From contig MU008159.1 in assembly GCA_010909165.1 (NCBI GenBank), positions 124,001-188,000 on the forward strand: a stretch of DNA of 64,000 nucleotides, read 5' to 3'. Positions within the stretch are counted from its first letter, which is position 1, and each line of letters opens with the position of its first letter. This DNA is from Anthoceros angustus (lineage: Eukaryota > Streptophyta > Anthocerotopsida > Anthocerotales > Anthocerotaceae). The notes beneath the pieces are model-generated. The model was given only the letters and a program-made list of their open reading frames with translations. It was not told the origin of the DNA and did no database searches. A program made the position numbers and the translations under genes. Positions 11,601-23,405 of this stretch are shown here, in pieces.

Positions 11601-12728
11601 CAACGAGGGCATGAAGTTTATAATTGGTAGCCCATAGGGCCATGAAGTTGGAGATAGATAACACCCCATCCCAATAATACCCATCCTAAGCACATTTAAG
11701 TGTGGAGTTCTAATGTGCTTTTTAAGTATGGAGTTCCATGGGTGGATGTCACTCCTTGAAGGGAGGGCATTTTGAATCAATACTATATACAATAAATATC
11801 ACTACTTTGAAGTACCAGAATCTCCTGCCTGAGTCCTCTTTGCATTCACAATCCGTGGAACTTGATTGACTGTTGGGCTTGACGCACGGACGGCCCGAAA
11901 CCACGGTTTTGAGAGGATTTTTCGGGCTGCCGACTATTGGCTGCAACTGCACAGGTTCTGGGTGTTTTTTGTGCGAGATATATCTCGCAGAATTGTGAGA
12001 TGGGGTTTGAGGCCGAGGTTTCTCCCTCCAGACACAGCAGGGTAGCACAAGGTATTTTCATCTTGTCCTACTTCACTTCTAAATTCTTTCACGAGTAACG
12101 ACTTCAGGGCCGATTTTGATCCCCATGACACCCTATTGTAAACATGTCGAAGGGGTTCGGTATGGGCATTAGCAAGCCGGCGCCAACCACCATATCTAGA
12201 CAGGTATTGCTCCTCTATAGGGCGCCGGCATGCCGACGTCCTTAGATATGTTTTCTGTGAGCGCCGATGTGCATGCGTCTACGTTAACATTAGGGCTTAC
12301 AACCACTTATCGTGCACCCATGCACATTATGACTTACATACATTAGGCCATGTGTCGCTTGCTTGCGCCAGAGAATGAGAAAGAACACATCACCTTTGAC
12401 ACTTCCGATGACAACACAAAAATGGTGTCCTGCTCACAAAGATGGTGTCCAACACACAAAACTCATGTTCATTTGCTATGACCTCCGTAGAAAAATAGTT
12501 GTGGCCTGCAGTGAGCTCGAGAATAGGGAAGAAACTTGGCTGTGTCATTTCTCTCTTCACCGTTCCGATTCCAGTACAATTTGCGATCATGAATATTAGG
12601 GCATGGGTAATTTCAAACTGCGTACTTAGAAAACCGTTGAAATTTGAAAATAATTTCCATGATTTTGAGTCCAAGATTACGAAGTATTAGAATAAGGGGA
12701 TTTGAAACCGAACCAATTATCTATCACT
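11601..12728. other. No gene seen
   Basis: AT-balanced intergenic DNA with no recognisable coding or RNA gene. A GCGCCGGCATGCCGACGTC segment near 12221 recurs as GCGCCGGCATGCCGGCGTC at 12882-12900, a small dispersed repeat. Confidence 0.35.
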
Positions 12729-12880
12729 TATACAACACAAACTATGCTGGCCAAAATATACAACACAAACTATGCTGGCCAAATATACAACACAAACTAT
12801 GCTGGCCAAATATACAACACAAACTATGCTGGCCAAATATACAACACAAACTATGCTGGCCAAAATATACAACACAAACT
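12729..12880. repeat. 27/28-bp tandem array, six copies
   Basis: Units of the type TATACAACACAAACTATG plus CTGGCCAAA repeat at about 12732, 12760, 12787, 12814, 12841 and 12869. Most are 27 bp and two are 28 bp, with one extra A. Sequence identity is almost complete apart from the last unit, which changes to CTGCGCCGGC. Confidence 0.9.
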
Positions 12881-12958
12881 GCGCCGGCATGCCGGCGTCT
12901 TCATTCAAAGTATACTTTGTGTTTTCTACATTGTTATATGGAAAAGTTAATGTGGCCA

Positions 12959-13240
12959 AATCGGTTGAGACTTGAAGTAAAATGCGTCCAACTCCCAACT
13001 CTGTTGCTTGTTGTTGACACTTGATGTAAGCATGCACACCATCTGGATTTGCGAGGTTGTACCCAAATCGGTTGAGACTTGTAGTAAAATGCGCCCAACT
13101 CTAAACAGTGCTTGTTGTTGACACTTGATGCAAAATGCCCACTACCAAAAGCTGCCACCATTTCTCTTCCACAACAACTGAACTGCAAAATTGTGGTAGA
13201 CGGTTTCCACAACAACTGAACTGCAAAATTGTGCTAGACG
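12959..13240. repeat. Two small tandem duplications beside the tRNA gene
   Basis: A ~65-bp segment (TCGGTTGAGACTTG...GTTGTTGACACTTGATG) occurs at 12960-13025 and again at 13068-13132. A 37-bp segment starting TTCCACAACAACTGAACTGC then occurs at about 13169 and 13206. The last copy lies only ~10 bp from the 3' end of the tRNA gene and supplies its T-run terminator. Confidence 0.75.
13225..13228 (-). terminator. RNA polymerase III T-run
   Basis: Four Ts on the minus strand about 22 nt downstream of the tRNA-Ile 3' end, the usual minimal Pol III terminator. It is provided by the 37-bp repeat that abuts the tRNA gene. Confidence 0.45.
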
Positions 13241-13250
13241 GTGTCAGCAA

Positions 13251-13324
13251 TGGCCTATACAGGTTTCGAACCTGTGACCTTCGCGTTATTAGCACGACGC
13301 TCTAACCAACTGAGCTAATAGGCC
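13251..13324 (-). tRNA. trnI-AAU: tRNA-Ile (anticodon AAU)
   Basis: Reading the minus strand from 13324, the acceptor arm GGCCTAT pairs with ATAGGCC near 13252, and the discriminator is A. The D arm is GCTC/GAGC with an AGTTGGTTA loop. The anticodon stem TCGTG/CGCGA holds the loop CTAATAA, giving anticodon AAU, which is read as IAU after A34 deamination. The variable loop is five bases. The T arm ACAGG/CCTGT has loop TTCGAAA. No intron and no encoded CCA. A-box (TAGCTCAGTTGG) and B-box (GGTTCGAAAC) promoters are intact, so this is a nuclear-type cytosolic tRNA gene. Confidence 0.96.
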
Positions 13325-13419
13325 ACAACAATAGCGCCTGTTATTATTTTAATTATTTTTTTGTTTAAGCTCTTCCTCTCTGTCACTCCCTCTCTCCACC
13401 GCAGACGAGGCCCGCAACC

Positions 13420-15329
13420 ATGGCCCAGTGTAAAGCAACCATGGCAGGGGGATTTGTTCCGACTGTCAGCAATGGAGGGATGGGATCGATCGCAAACGGC
13501 TTCAAAATCCCAGCTTTCGTCTTGTCCCCCAGTGAGTCGTAATTCTGCTCTCCGGTTACCTTGCGAACAGAAGAAATAGAAGGCAATCTCTGGTAGCTAT
13601 GGATACAGGCATTTAGTGCTGCTCCTGATGCAGAAGCTCTACGCTATCAGAGACTTGTACAACTGCAATCGCTATCTCAAACAATTAAGGGCTCAGCTGG
13701 CCGTGGCGCTGATCCTGGAGCCGACTCACAGAAGGTACAGATCCATGCGCACTGTAATGGCTTAACATCTAGGATATGGTGATGGGAGCTGGAAGTATGT
13801 ACAGCAGCTGGAAACCTCTCCCTCACTTTCCAGTTTGAGTCAAAAGTCACCTGACAGTTTTGTTGAAAGGCTTGCAGAAGATGCAGTCCGTGACGCAGCT
13901 CCTCAAGAACGCTAACCGTATCTTACCTCATGCTGTCGTTGGAAGTACAGTTCTGGCTTTGGCCCACCCACCTTCATTTACATGGTTTTCAACAAGGTAG
14001 GATGACACCTGTTCTGAAGCTGGCAGCAACCTTGAAGATTCATCATTTTCTGGTCTAACTGTGCACGACTGACTAAACCTTTTATATCCACCTGTTTGTA
14101 GATACTATGCTCCTGCGTTAGGCTACTTGATGTTTGCAGTCGGCATCAACCTGAGTTTGGATGATTTTTTTCAGGTTCTTCAGCGTCCTTGGATCATCGC
14201 CCTAGGTTATGCTGGCCAATATGTAGTGAAGCCAATTCTTGGTCTGCTGTTTGCCTCGGTGGCTGTCTCTGCTCTTGGCCTGCCTGAAGCTATTGGTAAG
14301 GGGTTGTCGAGAAAGAAAACCTCTATTTGCATGAGGATTCTAGCAATTGCTTTCAGGCTCACATGAATTTGGTCGCAGGGTCTGGGCTTCTGCTGATGTC
14401 ATGTGTGAGTGGCGCCCAGTTATCAAACTATGCAACTTATATGGTAGAACCGACCATGGCTCCTCTGAGTATAGTTATGACGGCACTGTCAACAGCTACC
14501 GCTGTATTTGTGACCCCTACGCTGACACTTCTGCTTTTGGGGCGCCGACTTCCTGTGGATGTTCCAGGCATGGTGAGAAACATCACACAAATTGTGGTTG
14601 TTCCCATCACAGCCGGTCTCCTCTTCAACAGGTCAAGTACCACAGCACATTGTGTCCGACCTTGGTGTACCATCAAATCTTATGATTCTCAGAGCTCTGC
14701 TGTCCGAGAATTCTTCAGGAGGTGCTGAAGTGGTCGCATCACTCTGAATGCAGATTCATCCCTCGTCTCACCGGGTCCATCAAGGTCTTCTTGCCAGCTT
14801 TGTCGGTGATAGTTACATGCCTCTGTGTTGGTTCTCCCTTGGCCTGCAACATCCACATACTTCGCTCTTGGCATGGACTGGCACTTCTGGTGCCGGTGCT
14901 CGGCTTCCACGCAGTTGCATTTGTAGTTGGCTACAAACTACCTCAGGTTGTCTTCCCTTCCGCTCCAGATTTGGATGGTCTTTCGAAAGCCATCTCTCTT
15001 GAGACAGGTAAGGTCGAGGATTCCAGGGGCTTCTCTCCTTGGGGAAGAAATCTCACGGTTCGAGGGTCTCACAAAGTCTTCACCTGACAGGCATGCAAAG
15101 CAGTCTCCTTAGTCTGGCTCTGGCAAACACGTTCTTCATGGACCCTTCGGTTGGCGTCGCCTCCGCTATTTCTGTAAGTTTTTTCCTCTCACCTTCCGCG
15201 AGCTGGATTCTAGGCAGCAACAAGACTGAAGAAAACCTTCGACCTTTGCTTTTGCAGGTGGTTGTAATGACGTTGATGGGATTTGCACTGGCTTCGCATT
15301 GGAACAGCAAGAATGCTCCCACTCGATAA
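13420..15329 (+). CDS. BASS-family sodium/metabolite cotransporter (plastid envelope type)
   Basis: Multi-exon gene for a bile acid:sodium symporter family protein, an integral membrane carrier that moves organic anions (pyruvate, 2-keto acids and similar) with sodium, usually in the plastid inner envelope. Clear exons are 13878-13996, 14102-14295, 14379-14631, 14754-15007, 15091-15173 and 15258-15329. All have GT-AG borders and matching phases. Conserved stretches are LMFAVGINLSLDDF, the substrate-site loop GLLLMSCVSGAQLSNYATY, PTMAPLSIVMTALST and GMQSSLLSLALA near the C-terminus. From memory the last resembles the BASS5/BASS6 subgroup. The probable first exon begins at ATG 13420 (MAQCKATMAGG) and ends at 13531. 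One or two more transit-peptide exons lie in 13617-13870, where a single-base difference between the two genomic copies of this segment leaves the frame unclear. Part of the gene is repeated just downstream. Confidence 0.88.
13623..13935 (+). repeat. Copy 1 of a 313-bp direct repeat (inside the BASS gene)
   Basis: Covers the uncertain 5' exons and the start of the exon beginning KMQSVTQLL. The second copy is at 15401-15711, 1.78 kb away and beyond the BASS stop codon. The copies differ only by single-base run-length changes: GATGGGAGC against GATGGAGC, and TCAAAAGTC against TCAAAGTC. Confidence 0.93.
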
Positions 15330-15400
15330 ACATGAGGTGGTCGACTTTTATCCAAAAAACTGCTGGGAAGTCAGGAGAGCCTTGAAGTCTCAGCATGGTC

Positions 15401-15711
15401 TCCTGATGCAGAAGCTCTACGCTATCAGAGACTTGTACAACTGCAATCGCTATCTCAAACAATTAAGGGCTCAGCTGGCCGTGGCGCTGATCCTGGAGCC
15501 GACTCACAGAAGGTACAGATCCATGCGCACTGTAATGGCTTAACATCTAGGATATGGTGATGGAGCTGGAAGTATGTACAGCAGCTGGAAACCTCTCCCT
15601 CACTTTCCAGTTTGAGTCAAAGTCACCTGACAGTTTTGTTGAAAGGCTTGCAGAAGATGCAGTCCGTGACGCAGCTCCTCAAGAACGCTAACCGTATCTT
15701 ACCTCATGCTG
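15401..15711 (+). repeat. Copy 2 of the 313-bp BASS fragment
   Basis: A fragment of the BASS 5' region sitting after the gene's stop codon and before PPR gene 1. It stops mid-exon at ...CCTCATGCTG and runs into unrelated sequence, so it is not a second functional gene. It is either a genuine short segmental duplication or a misjoin. Confidence 0.93.
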
Positions 15712-16051
15712 CTCTCTCACCAGCTTCTTAGTGACATCGAAGAGCTCTGCAGCAGGGGCTCTGTTGAGAGCGATCTAGAAGCCCACCAGGTGGATCAACT
15801 GTTTTGTCGATCCAGGCCGACTTCTGTCTGCCATGCGTTCTGCACGGAGCTCCGAAGCCATGTAGCTCATTGCGTTGCGCCGGTAGCGGGTGAACAACGG
15901 GCTCTCGGGAAAGGTCCGCTTCCAGATCGTAGCCGGGAATGGTACAAGTCGACACCTCTACATCGCAGTGGTGACCTGCGGCAGGCAAGCACATGCCAAC
16001 GATATTGGGGGATGATTGTCCTGACGTGCTTGGCACGTCTTGCGACGAGCC

Positions 16052-19000
16052 ATGGCCGCCTTGAGGACAACAGGCGTTCTGGGGAGAGCTCCAACTCGAA
16101 TGCTGACGGGATACGAACGGGGCGTGACGGCTGAGACCGTGAGCAAGCTATGTCAGGATGGCCATGTTAAGGAGGCTGTTGAGGCCTTAAGAGTGCTGGT
16201 GGGGCGGGACTGTTGTATTTCCAAATCGCTGTTTTATACTGTGTTGAAGAAATGTGTATTGAAGAAGGATCTTGTGCTGGGTCGCCGCGTGCATGAGTTG
16301 ACGGTGAGGAAGGGGTATCAGTCGGACACGTTCCTGTGCAACCACATTCTCCGAATGTATGCCTCTCATGGGATGTTGCAAGACGCGATGGATGTGTTTG
16401 AAGTGGTTGCCACACCGGATGCCTTCATGTGGTCGTCCATAATCTCAGCTCATGTTAAACAGGGAGAAGACAAGCAGGCTGTACAGCTGTATCATCGGAT
16501 GCGGGGGTCAGGTGCCAAGCCAGATGGGCATGTCTTTGTGGCAGCCCTTCAGGCTTGCGCGAGGAGGGCAGACTTGAAAGCAGGGCGGCAGGTGCATGCA
16601 GATGTGTTGGCCAGTGGGGTTGAGCCTGATTTGTTTGTCTGTAACTGCTTGGTGGACATGTATGCAAAGTGTGGCAGCCTGGAAGACGGTCAGAGAGTGT
16701 TTGATGGACTTGGTCGGAGAGACGTGGTGACATGGAATACCATGATAGCAGGGTATTCTCAGCAGGGCATGGGTGAGGAAGCCCTTCGTCTTTACAGTGC
16801 TATGCAAGAGGAAGGAAAGATTTTGCCTGATTCCGTGACATTCGTGTGCCTCCTGCAGGCATGTGCAAGTGTGGGCATCCAAGCTTTGGAGATGGGAAGG
16901 CAGCTTCATTTGCTGATTAAGGAGCGAGGATACGAAGGTGATGTGTTTGTAACCAACAGTTTGGTCAACATGTATGTAAAGTGTGGCAGCATAGAAGAGG
17001 GGCAGAGCGTCTTTGACGGACTTGGCCAAAAAGATGTGGTGACGTGGAATGCTCTAATAGCAGGCTATTCACAGCAGGGTATGGGCATGAAGCCTTTCGT
17101 CTCTACAATGTTATGCAGAAAGAAGGCATGACTGTACCCAGCTCCGTGACATTGTGTGCCTCCTGCAAGCATGTGCAAGTGTGGGAAACCTGGGTTTAGA
17201 CATGGGGAAGCCTTCATGTGGTCGTCCATAATCTCAGCTCATGTTAAACAGGGAGAAGACAAGCAGGCTGTACAGCTGTATCATCGGATGCGGGGGTCAG
17301 GTGCCAAGCCAGATGGGCATGTCTTTGTGGCAGCCCTTCAGGCTTGCGCGAGGAGGGCAGACTTGAAAGCAGGGCGGCAGGTGCATGCAGATGTGTTGGC
17401 CAGTGGGGTTGAGCCTGATTTGTTTGTCTGTAACTGCTTGGTGGACATGTATGCAAAGTGTGGCAGCCTGGAAGACGGTCAGAGAGTGTTTGATGGACTT
17501 GGTCGGAGAGACGTGGTGACATGGAATACCATGATAGCAGGGTATTCTCAGCAGGGCATGGGTGAGGAAGCCCTTCGTCTTTACAGTGCTATGCAAGAGG
17601 AAGGAAAGATTTTGCCTGATTCCGTGACATTCTGTGCCTCCTGCAGGCATGTGCAAGTGTGGCATCCAAGCTTTGGAGATGGGAAGGCAGCTTCATTTGC
17701 TGATTAAGGAGCGAGGATACGAAGGTGATGTGTTTGTAACCAACAGTTTGGTCAACATGTATGTAAAGTGTGGCAGCATAGAAGAGGGGCAGAGCGTCTT
17801 TGACGGACTTGGCCAAAAAGATGTGGTGACGTGGAATGCTCTAATAGCAGGCTATTCACAGCAGGGTATGGGGCATGAAGCCTTTCGTCTCTACAATGTT
17901 ATGCAGAAAGAAGGCATGACTGTACCCAGCTCCGTGACATTTGTGTGCCTCCTGCAAGCATGTGCGAGTGTGGGAAACCTGGGTTTAGACATGGGGAAGC
18001 AGCTTCATGCGCAAATTAGAGAACGAGGACTTGAAGCTGATGTGTTTGTAGCAAACAGTGTGGTGAACATGTATGCGAAGTGTGGCAGCTTGAAAGATGC
18101 TCAAGGGCTCTTCGATGTACTTGGTCAAAAAGATGTAGTGACATGGACTGTTCTACTTGCAGGCTATTCCCAGCAGGGCATGGGCTTGGAAGCCCTTCGT
18201 CTGTACACTGCTATGCAAGAAGAAGGCATAGCTGTACCCGATTCCGTGACATTTCTGTGCCTCCTGCAGGCATGTGCAACTGTGGGCACCCGTGCTTTGG
18301 AGACGGGTAGGCAGCTTCATGCGCAGATAACAGAGCGAGGCCATCAAGCTGACACGCTCGTAGCCAACAGTTTGGTAAACATGTATGCAAAGTGTGGCTG
18401 CCTAGAAGACGCTCAAAGGGTTTTTCAGGGAATTGGTCAAAAAGATGTCATAACTTGGACCGCTCTAATTGCAGGGTATTCCCAGCAGGGCATGGGCCAG
18501 GAGGCCCTTCGGCTGTACACTGTCATGGAAGGAGGAGGTATTGCTATACCCAATTCCGCTACCTATGTCTGCCTCCTGCAGGCATGTGCTAGCGTGGCAG
18601 CCCAAGTTTAAAGATGGGAAGCGACTTCATGCAAGTCAGAGAACGACGACAAGAAGCTGATGGGTTTGTAGCCAACAGTTTGGTAAACATGTATGCAAAA
18701 TGTGGCAGCCTAGAGGATGCTCAGGCTGTGTTTGATGAGCTTGTTGAAAAAGATGTGGTGACTTGGACTGCCATGATAGCAGGGTATTCCCAGCAGGGTA
18801 GGGAGCTGGAAGCCCTTCGCCTTTACAGGGCTATGCAAGCAGAAGGCATTGCTGTACCTGACTCAGTCACGTTTGTGTGCCTACTGCAGGCATGCGCAAG
18901 TATGGGCCTCCGGGGATTGGAGGAAGGGAAGCAGCTTCATGAGCAAATTAGAGAGAAAGGATATCAAGGTGATGTGTTTGTAGCCAGCAGTTTGGTGAAC

Positions 19001-22000
19001 CTCTATGTGAAGTGTGGGAGCTTGGCAGACGCTCAAAGAGTGTTTGACTGTCTTGGTCAAAAGGATGTGGTGACATGGACGGCTCTGATTGCTGGATATT
19101 CTCAGCAGGGGATGGGTCAGCAGGCCCTTCATCTCTACAGTGCTATGCAAGAAGAAGGCATAGCTGTGCCCAATGCCGTGACATTTGTATCCCTGCTTCA
19201 GGCATGTGCAAAATGTAGGCATGCCTGCATTGGAACAGGAAGCAGCTTCATGCAAATTAGAGAGCAAGGACACCGAACTGATGTATTTTGCGCCAACAGT
19301 TTGGTGAACATGTATGCAAAATGTGGCAGCTTGGAAGACGCGCAAGCAGTATTTGACGGACTTGGTCAAAAGATGTAGTCACGTGGACTGCTCTGATTGC
19401 AGGATATTCCCAGAAGGCATGGGTCAGGAAGCCCTTCATCTCTACAATGCAATGCAAGAAGGAGGCATTGTTGTACCCAATTCAGTGACATTTGTGTGCC
19501 TCCAGGCATGTGCAAGTTTGGGCATGCCGGCTTTGGGGAATGGAAAGCAGCTGCATACACAAATTAGAGAACAAGGACACCATACTGATGTGTTTGTAGC
19601 TAACAATTTGGTGAACATGTATGCGAAGTGTGGCAGCATGGAAGATGCACAGAGAGTGTTTGACGAAATTGGTGAAAAGGACGTGGTTTTGTGGACGGCC
19701 TTGATCGGAGGGTATTCCCAGCAGGGCATGGGGCAGGAAGCCCTTAGGGTCTACAGTCTCATGCAAGAAGAGGGGATCACCAAACCCAATTCTGTAACCT
19801 TCATTTGCCTCCTGCATGCATGCACGAGTATGGGAACCTCGGCTCTGAAGATTGGAAAACAGCTTCATGGGCAAATTAGAGAAGAAGGTCATCAGGCGGA
19901 TGTGTTTGTAGCCAACAGTTTGGTAAACATGTACGCTAAGTGTGGCAGCTTGGAAGACGCCAAGAGTGTGTTTGCTGAGCTTGGTCAAAAAGATGTGGTG
20001 ACGTGGAATGTCATGATAGCGGGTTATTCTCAGCAGGGCATGGGGCAAGGAGGCCCTTGATCTCTACAGTGCAATGGAAGAAGAAGGCATGGCTTTCCTG
20101 ATTGTGTGACATTTGTGTGCCTCCTACAGGCATGTGCGAGTGTGGGCGCCCCAGCATTGAGAAGGAAGCAGCTTCATGCACAAGTTAGAAAACTGGGACA
20201 TGAAGCTGATGTGTTTGTAGCAAACAGTGTGGTGAACATGTATGCAAAGTGTGGCAGCTTGAAAAGATGCTCAAGGGCTCTTGATGTACTTGGTCAAAAA
20301 GATGTAGTGACATGGACTGTTCTACTTGCAGGCTATTCCCAGCAGGGCATGGGCTTGGAAGCCCTTCGTCTGTACACTGCTATGCAAGAAGAAGGCATAG
20401 CTGTACCCGATTCCGTGACATTTCTGTGCCTCCTGCAGGCATGTGCAACTGTGGGCACCCGTGCTTTGGAGACGGGTAGGCAGCTTCATGCGCAGATAAC
20501 AGAGCGAGGCCATCAAGCTGACACGCTCGTAGCCAACAGTTTGGTAAACATGTATGCAAAGTGTGGCTGCCTAGAAGACGCTCAAAGGGTTTTTCAGGGA
20601 ATTGGTCAAAAAGATGTCATAACTTGGACCGCTCTAATTGCAGGGTATTCCCAGCAGGGCATGGGCCAGGAGGCCCTTCGGCTGTACACTGTCATGGAAG
20701 GAGGAGGTATTGCTATACCCAATTCCGCTACCTATGTCTGCCTCCTGCAGGCATGTGCTAGCGTGGGCAGCCCAAGTTTAAAGATGGGGAAGCGACTTCA
20801 TGCGCAAGTCAGAGAACGACGACAAGAAGCTGATGGGTTTGTAGCCAACAGTTTGGTAAACATGTATGCAAAATGTGGCAGCCTAGAGGATGCTCAGGCT
20901 GTGTTTGATGAGCTTGTTGAAAAAGATGTGGTGACTTGGACTGCCATGATAGCAGGGTATTCCCAGCAGGGTAGGGAGCTGGAAGCCCTTCGCCTTTACA
21001 GGGCTATGCAAGCAGAAGGCATTGCTGTACCTGACTCAGTCACGTTTGTGTGCCTACTGCAGGCATGCGCAAGTATGGGCCTGCCGGCTTTGGGGAATGG
21101 AAAGCAGCTTCATGAGCAAATTAGAGAGAAAGGATATCAAGGTGATGTGTTTGTAGCCAGCAGTTTGGTGAACCTCTATGTGAAGTGTGGGAGCTTGGCA
21201 GACGCTCAAAGAGTGTTTGACTGTCTTGGTCAAAAGGATGTGGTGACATGGACGGCTCTGATTGCTGGATATTCTCAGCAGGGGATGGGTCAGCAGGCCC
21301 TTCATCTCTACAGTGCTATGCAAGAAGAAGGCATAGCTGTGCCCAATGCCGTGACATTTGTATCCCTGCTTCAGGCATGTGCAAATGTAGGCATGCCTGC
21401 ATTGGAACAGGGGAAGCAGCTTCATGCGCAAATTAGAGAGCAAGGACACCGAACTGATGTATTTTGCGCCAACAGTTTGGTGAACATGTATGCAAAATGT
21501 GGCAGCTTGGAAGACGCGCAAGCAGTATTTGACGGACTTGGTCAAAAAGATGTAGTCACGTGGACTGCTCTGATTGCAGGATATTCCCAGAAGGGCATGG
21601 GTCAGGAAGCCCTTCATCTCTACAATGCAATGCAAGAAGGAGGCATTGTTGTACCCAATTCAGTGACATTTGTGTGCCTCCTCCAGGCATGTGCAAGTTT
21701 GGGCATGCCGGCTTTGGGGAATGGAAAGCAGCTGCATACACAAATTAGAGAACAAGGACACCATACTGATGTGTTTGTAGCTAACAATTTGGTGAACATG
21801 TATGCGAAGTGTGGCAGCATGGAAGATGCACAGAGAGTGTTTGACGAAATTGGTGAAAAGGACGTGGTTTTGTGGACGGCCTTGATCGGAGGGTATTCCC
21901 AGCAGGGCATGGGGCAGGAAGCCCTTAGGGTCTACAGTCTCATGCAAGAAGAGGGGATCACCAAACCCAATTCTGTAACCTTCATTTGCCTCCTGCATGC

Positions 22001-23405
22001 ATGCACGAGTATGGGAACCTCGGCTCTGAAGATTGGAAAACAGCTTCATGGGCAAATTAGAGAAGAAGGTCATCAGGCGGATGTGTTTGTAGCCAACAGT
22101 TTGGTAAACATGTACGCTAAGTGTGGCAGCTTGGAAGACGCCAAGAGTGTGTTTGCTGAGCTTGGTCAAAAAGATGTGGTGACGTGGAATGTCATGATAG
22201 CGGGTTATTCTCAGCAGGGCATGGGCAAGGAGGCCCTTGATCTCTACAGTGCAATGGAAGAAGAAGGCATGGCTTTCCCTGATTGTGTGACATTTGTGTG
22301 CCTCCTACAGGCATGTGCGAGTGTGGGCGCCCCAGCATTGGAGAAGGGAAAGCAGCTTCATGCACAAGTTAGAAAACTGGGACATGAAGCTGATATCTTC
22401 ATCGCCAACAGTCTGATAGACATGTACGCAAAGTGTGGCAGTTTGGAGGATGCTCAGAGACTGTTTGACAGAAGTGGTCAAGGAGATGTTGTGACGTGGA
22501 ATGCTATGATAGCTGGGTATGCCCAGCAGGGCATGGGCCAGGAAGCACTTCAGCTCTACAGTGCTATGCAAGAACAGAGAGTGTTTCTGCCCAATTCTGT
22601 GACATTTATGTGCCTCCTGCTGGCATGTGCTAACGTTGCAGCTTTGCATCTAGGAAGGCAGCTACATGCACAAATTGAAGAACAAGGTCTTCAAACTGAT
22701 GCGTCTATAGCCGGCAGTTTGATAAATATGTATGGCAAGTCCGGAAGTATGGTTGATGCCCAGCAGGTGTTCGATGCGTTGCCCAGGAGAGACGTTGTCA
22801 CCTGGAGTGCACTGATTGCAGGCTACACCTGTCAAGGCGACACTGAAGTGGTCTTTGATATGATGCAGAGAATGAGAGAGGATGGCATTCGGCCAGTCGG
22901 CATCACATTTCTCAGCGTACTAACGGTATGCAGTCATGCGGGTCTGGTGAGCAAGGGGAGAGAATACTTTGAATCCATGAGCAGAGACTATGGCATCACA
23001 CCCACGGTGGAGCATTACACGTGCATGGTAGATCTGCTGGGTCGTGCAGGCCGGCTGGATGAGGCACTAGCTTTGGTGAGGGCAATGCCTGAAATGCCTA
23101 ATGCTGCAATTTGGCACACTTTGTTGGGTGCTTGTCGAATGTACAGGAATGTGGAGGTGGGACGCTATGCTTTTGACCAGTCAGTGAAGCTAGACAAGAA
23201 AGATGCTGCAGCATACGTTTTGATGTCGAATGTATACAGAGGTGCTAGGATGTGCGTGCAGGCACAGGAGATGCAGGTGAGGAGAATGAGGTTGGGGGCA
23301 TGGAAGCAGCCGGGTCAGAGCTGGTGGACAGACATGGATGGAAGAGTCCATAGCTTTTTGGTAAGAGCCACGCAAGGAGGCCCTAAGAACCCCTCGAACT
23401 TGTAA
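16052..23405 (+). CDS. PPR gene 1: PLS-class PPR protein with E1/E2/E+ tail of WW type (frame broken by duplications)
   Basis: Sequence-specific RNA-binding protein of the plant organelle-editing type. I choose ATG 16052 (MAALRTTGVLG), which opens an arginine/threonine-rich, transit-like N-terminus. A run of ~101-residue P-L-S triplets follows: ...[20 protein letters not shown] / TFVCLLQACASVG...GKQLHAQIRE / DVFVANSLVNMYAKCGSLEDAQ. The C-terminus carries E1/E2 (AIWHTLLGACR...AAYVLMSNVY) and a PG box reading KQPGQSWWTDMDG, then stops at 23405 before any HxE/CxxC deaminase motif. As given, the frame breaks near 17080, 17631, 18598, 19210 and 20050. These breaks lie within two near-identical duplicated blocks. 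Using one copy of each gives an uninterrupted 1465-codon frame with about 12 triplets. The gene is intronless. Such E+ proteins usually work with a deaminase supplied by a partner. Confidence 0.85.
16422..17999 (+). repeat. Adjacent 789-bp tandem duplication within PPR gene 1
   Basis: Unit 16422-17210 is repeated directly at 17211-17999. Copy 1 lacks one G near 17080 (GTATGGGCATG) and one T near 17153. Copy 2 lacks single bases near 17631 and 17660. The sequence is otherwise nearly identical, with one substitution noticed. The join is at ...CATGGGGAAG | CCTTCATGTGG, between parts of the protein about 260 residues apart. Confidence 0.93.
18041..22394 (+). repeat. Tandem ~2.18-kb duplication within PPR gene 1
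   Basis: 18041-20210 is repeated as about 20211-22394 (offset 2169 bp at the start, 2184 bp at the end). Each copy holds seven PLS triplets. The first copy has about 15 net single-base losses, including GTGGCAGC for GTGGGCAGC near 18595, TCAAAAGATG for TCAAAAAGATG near 19370 and TTTCCTGATT for TTTCCCTGATT near 20095, and is frame-broken. The second copy is open except at its very start (20262-20285). Confidence 0.93.

Noticed and set aside
18080-18660. Short plus-strand frames in the first duplicated PPR block as separate small genes
   Set aside because: They are alternate-frame readings of PPR repeats and recur at the second copy.
16508-22649. Antisense open frames over the PPR genes (100-193 codons)
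   Set aside because: Shadows of the repetitive PPR coding sequence; they recur with each triplet and match nothing.
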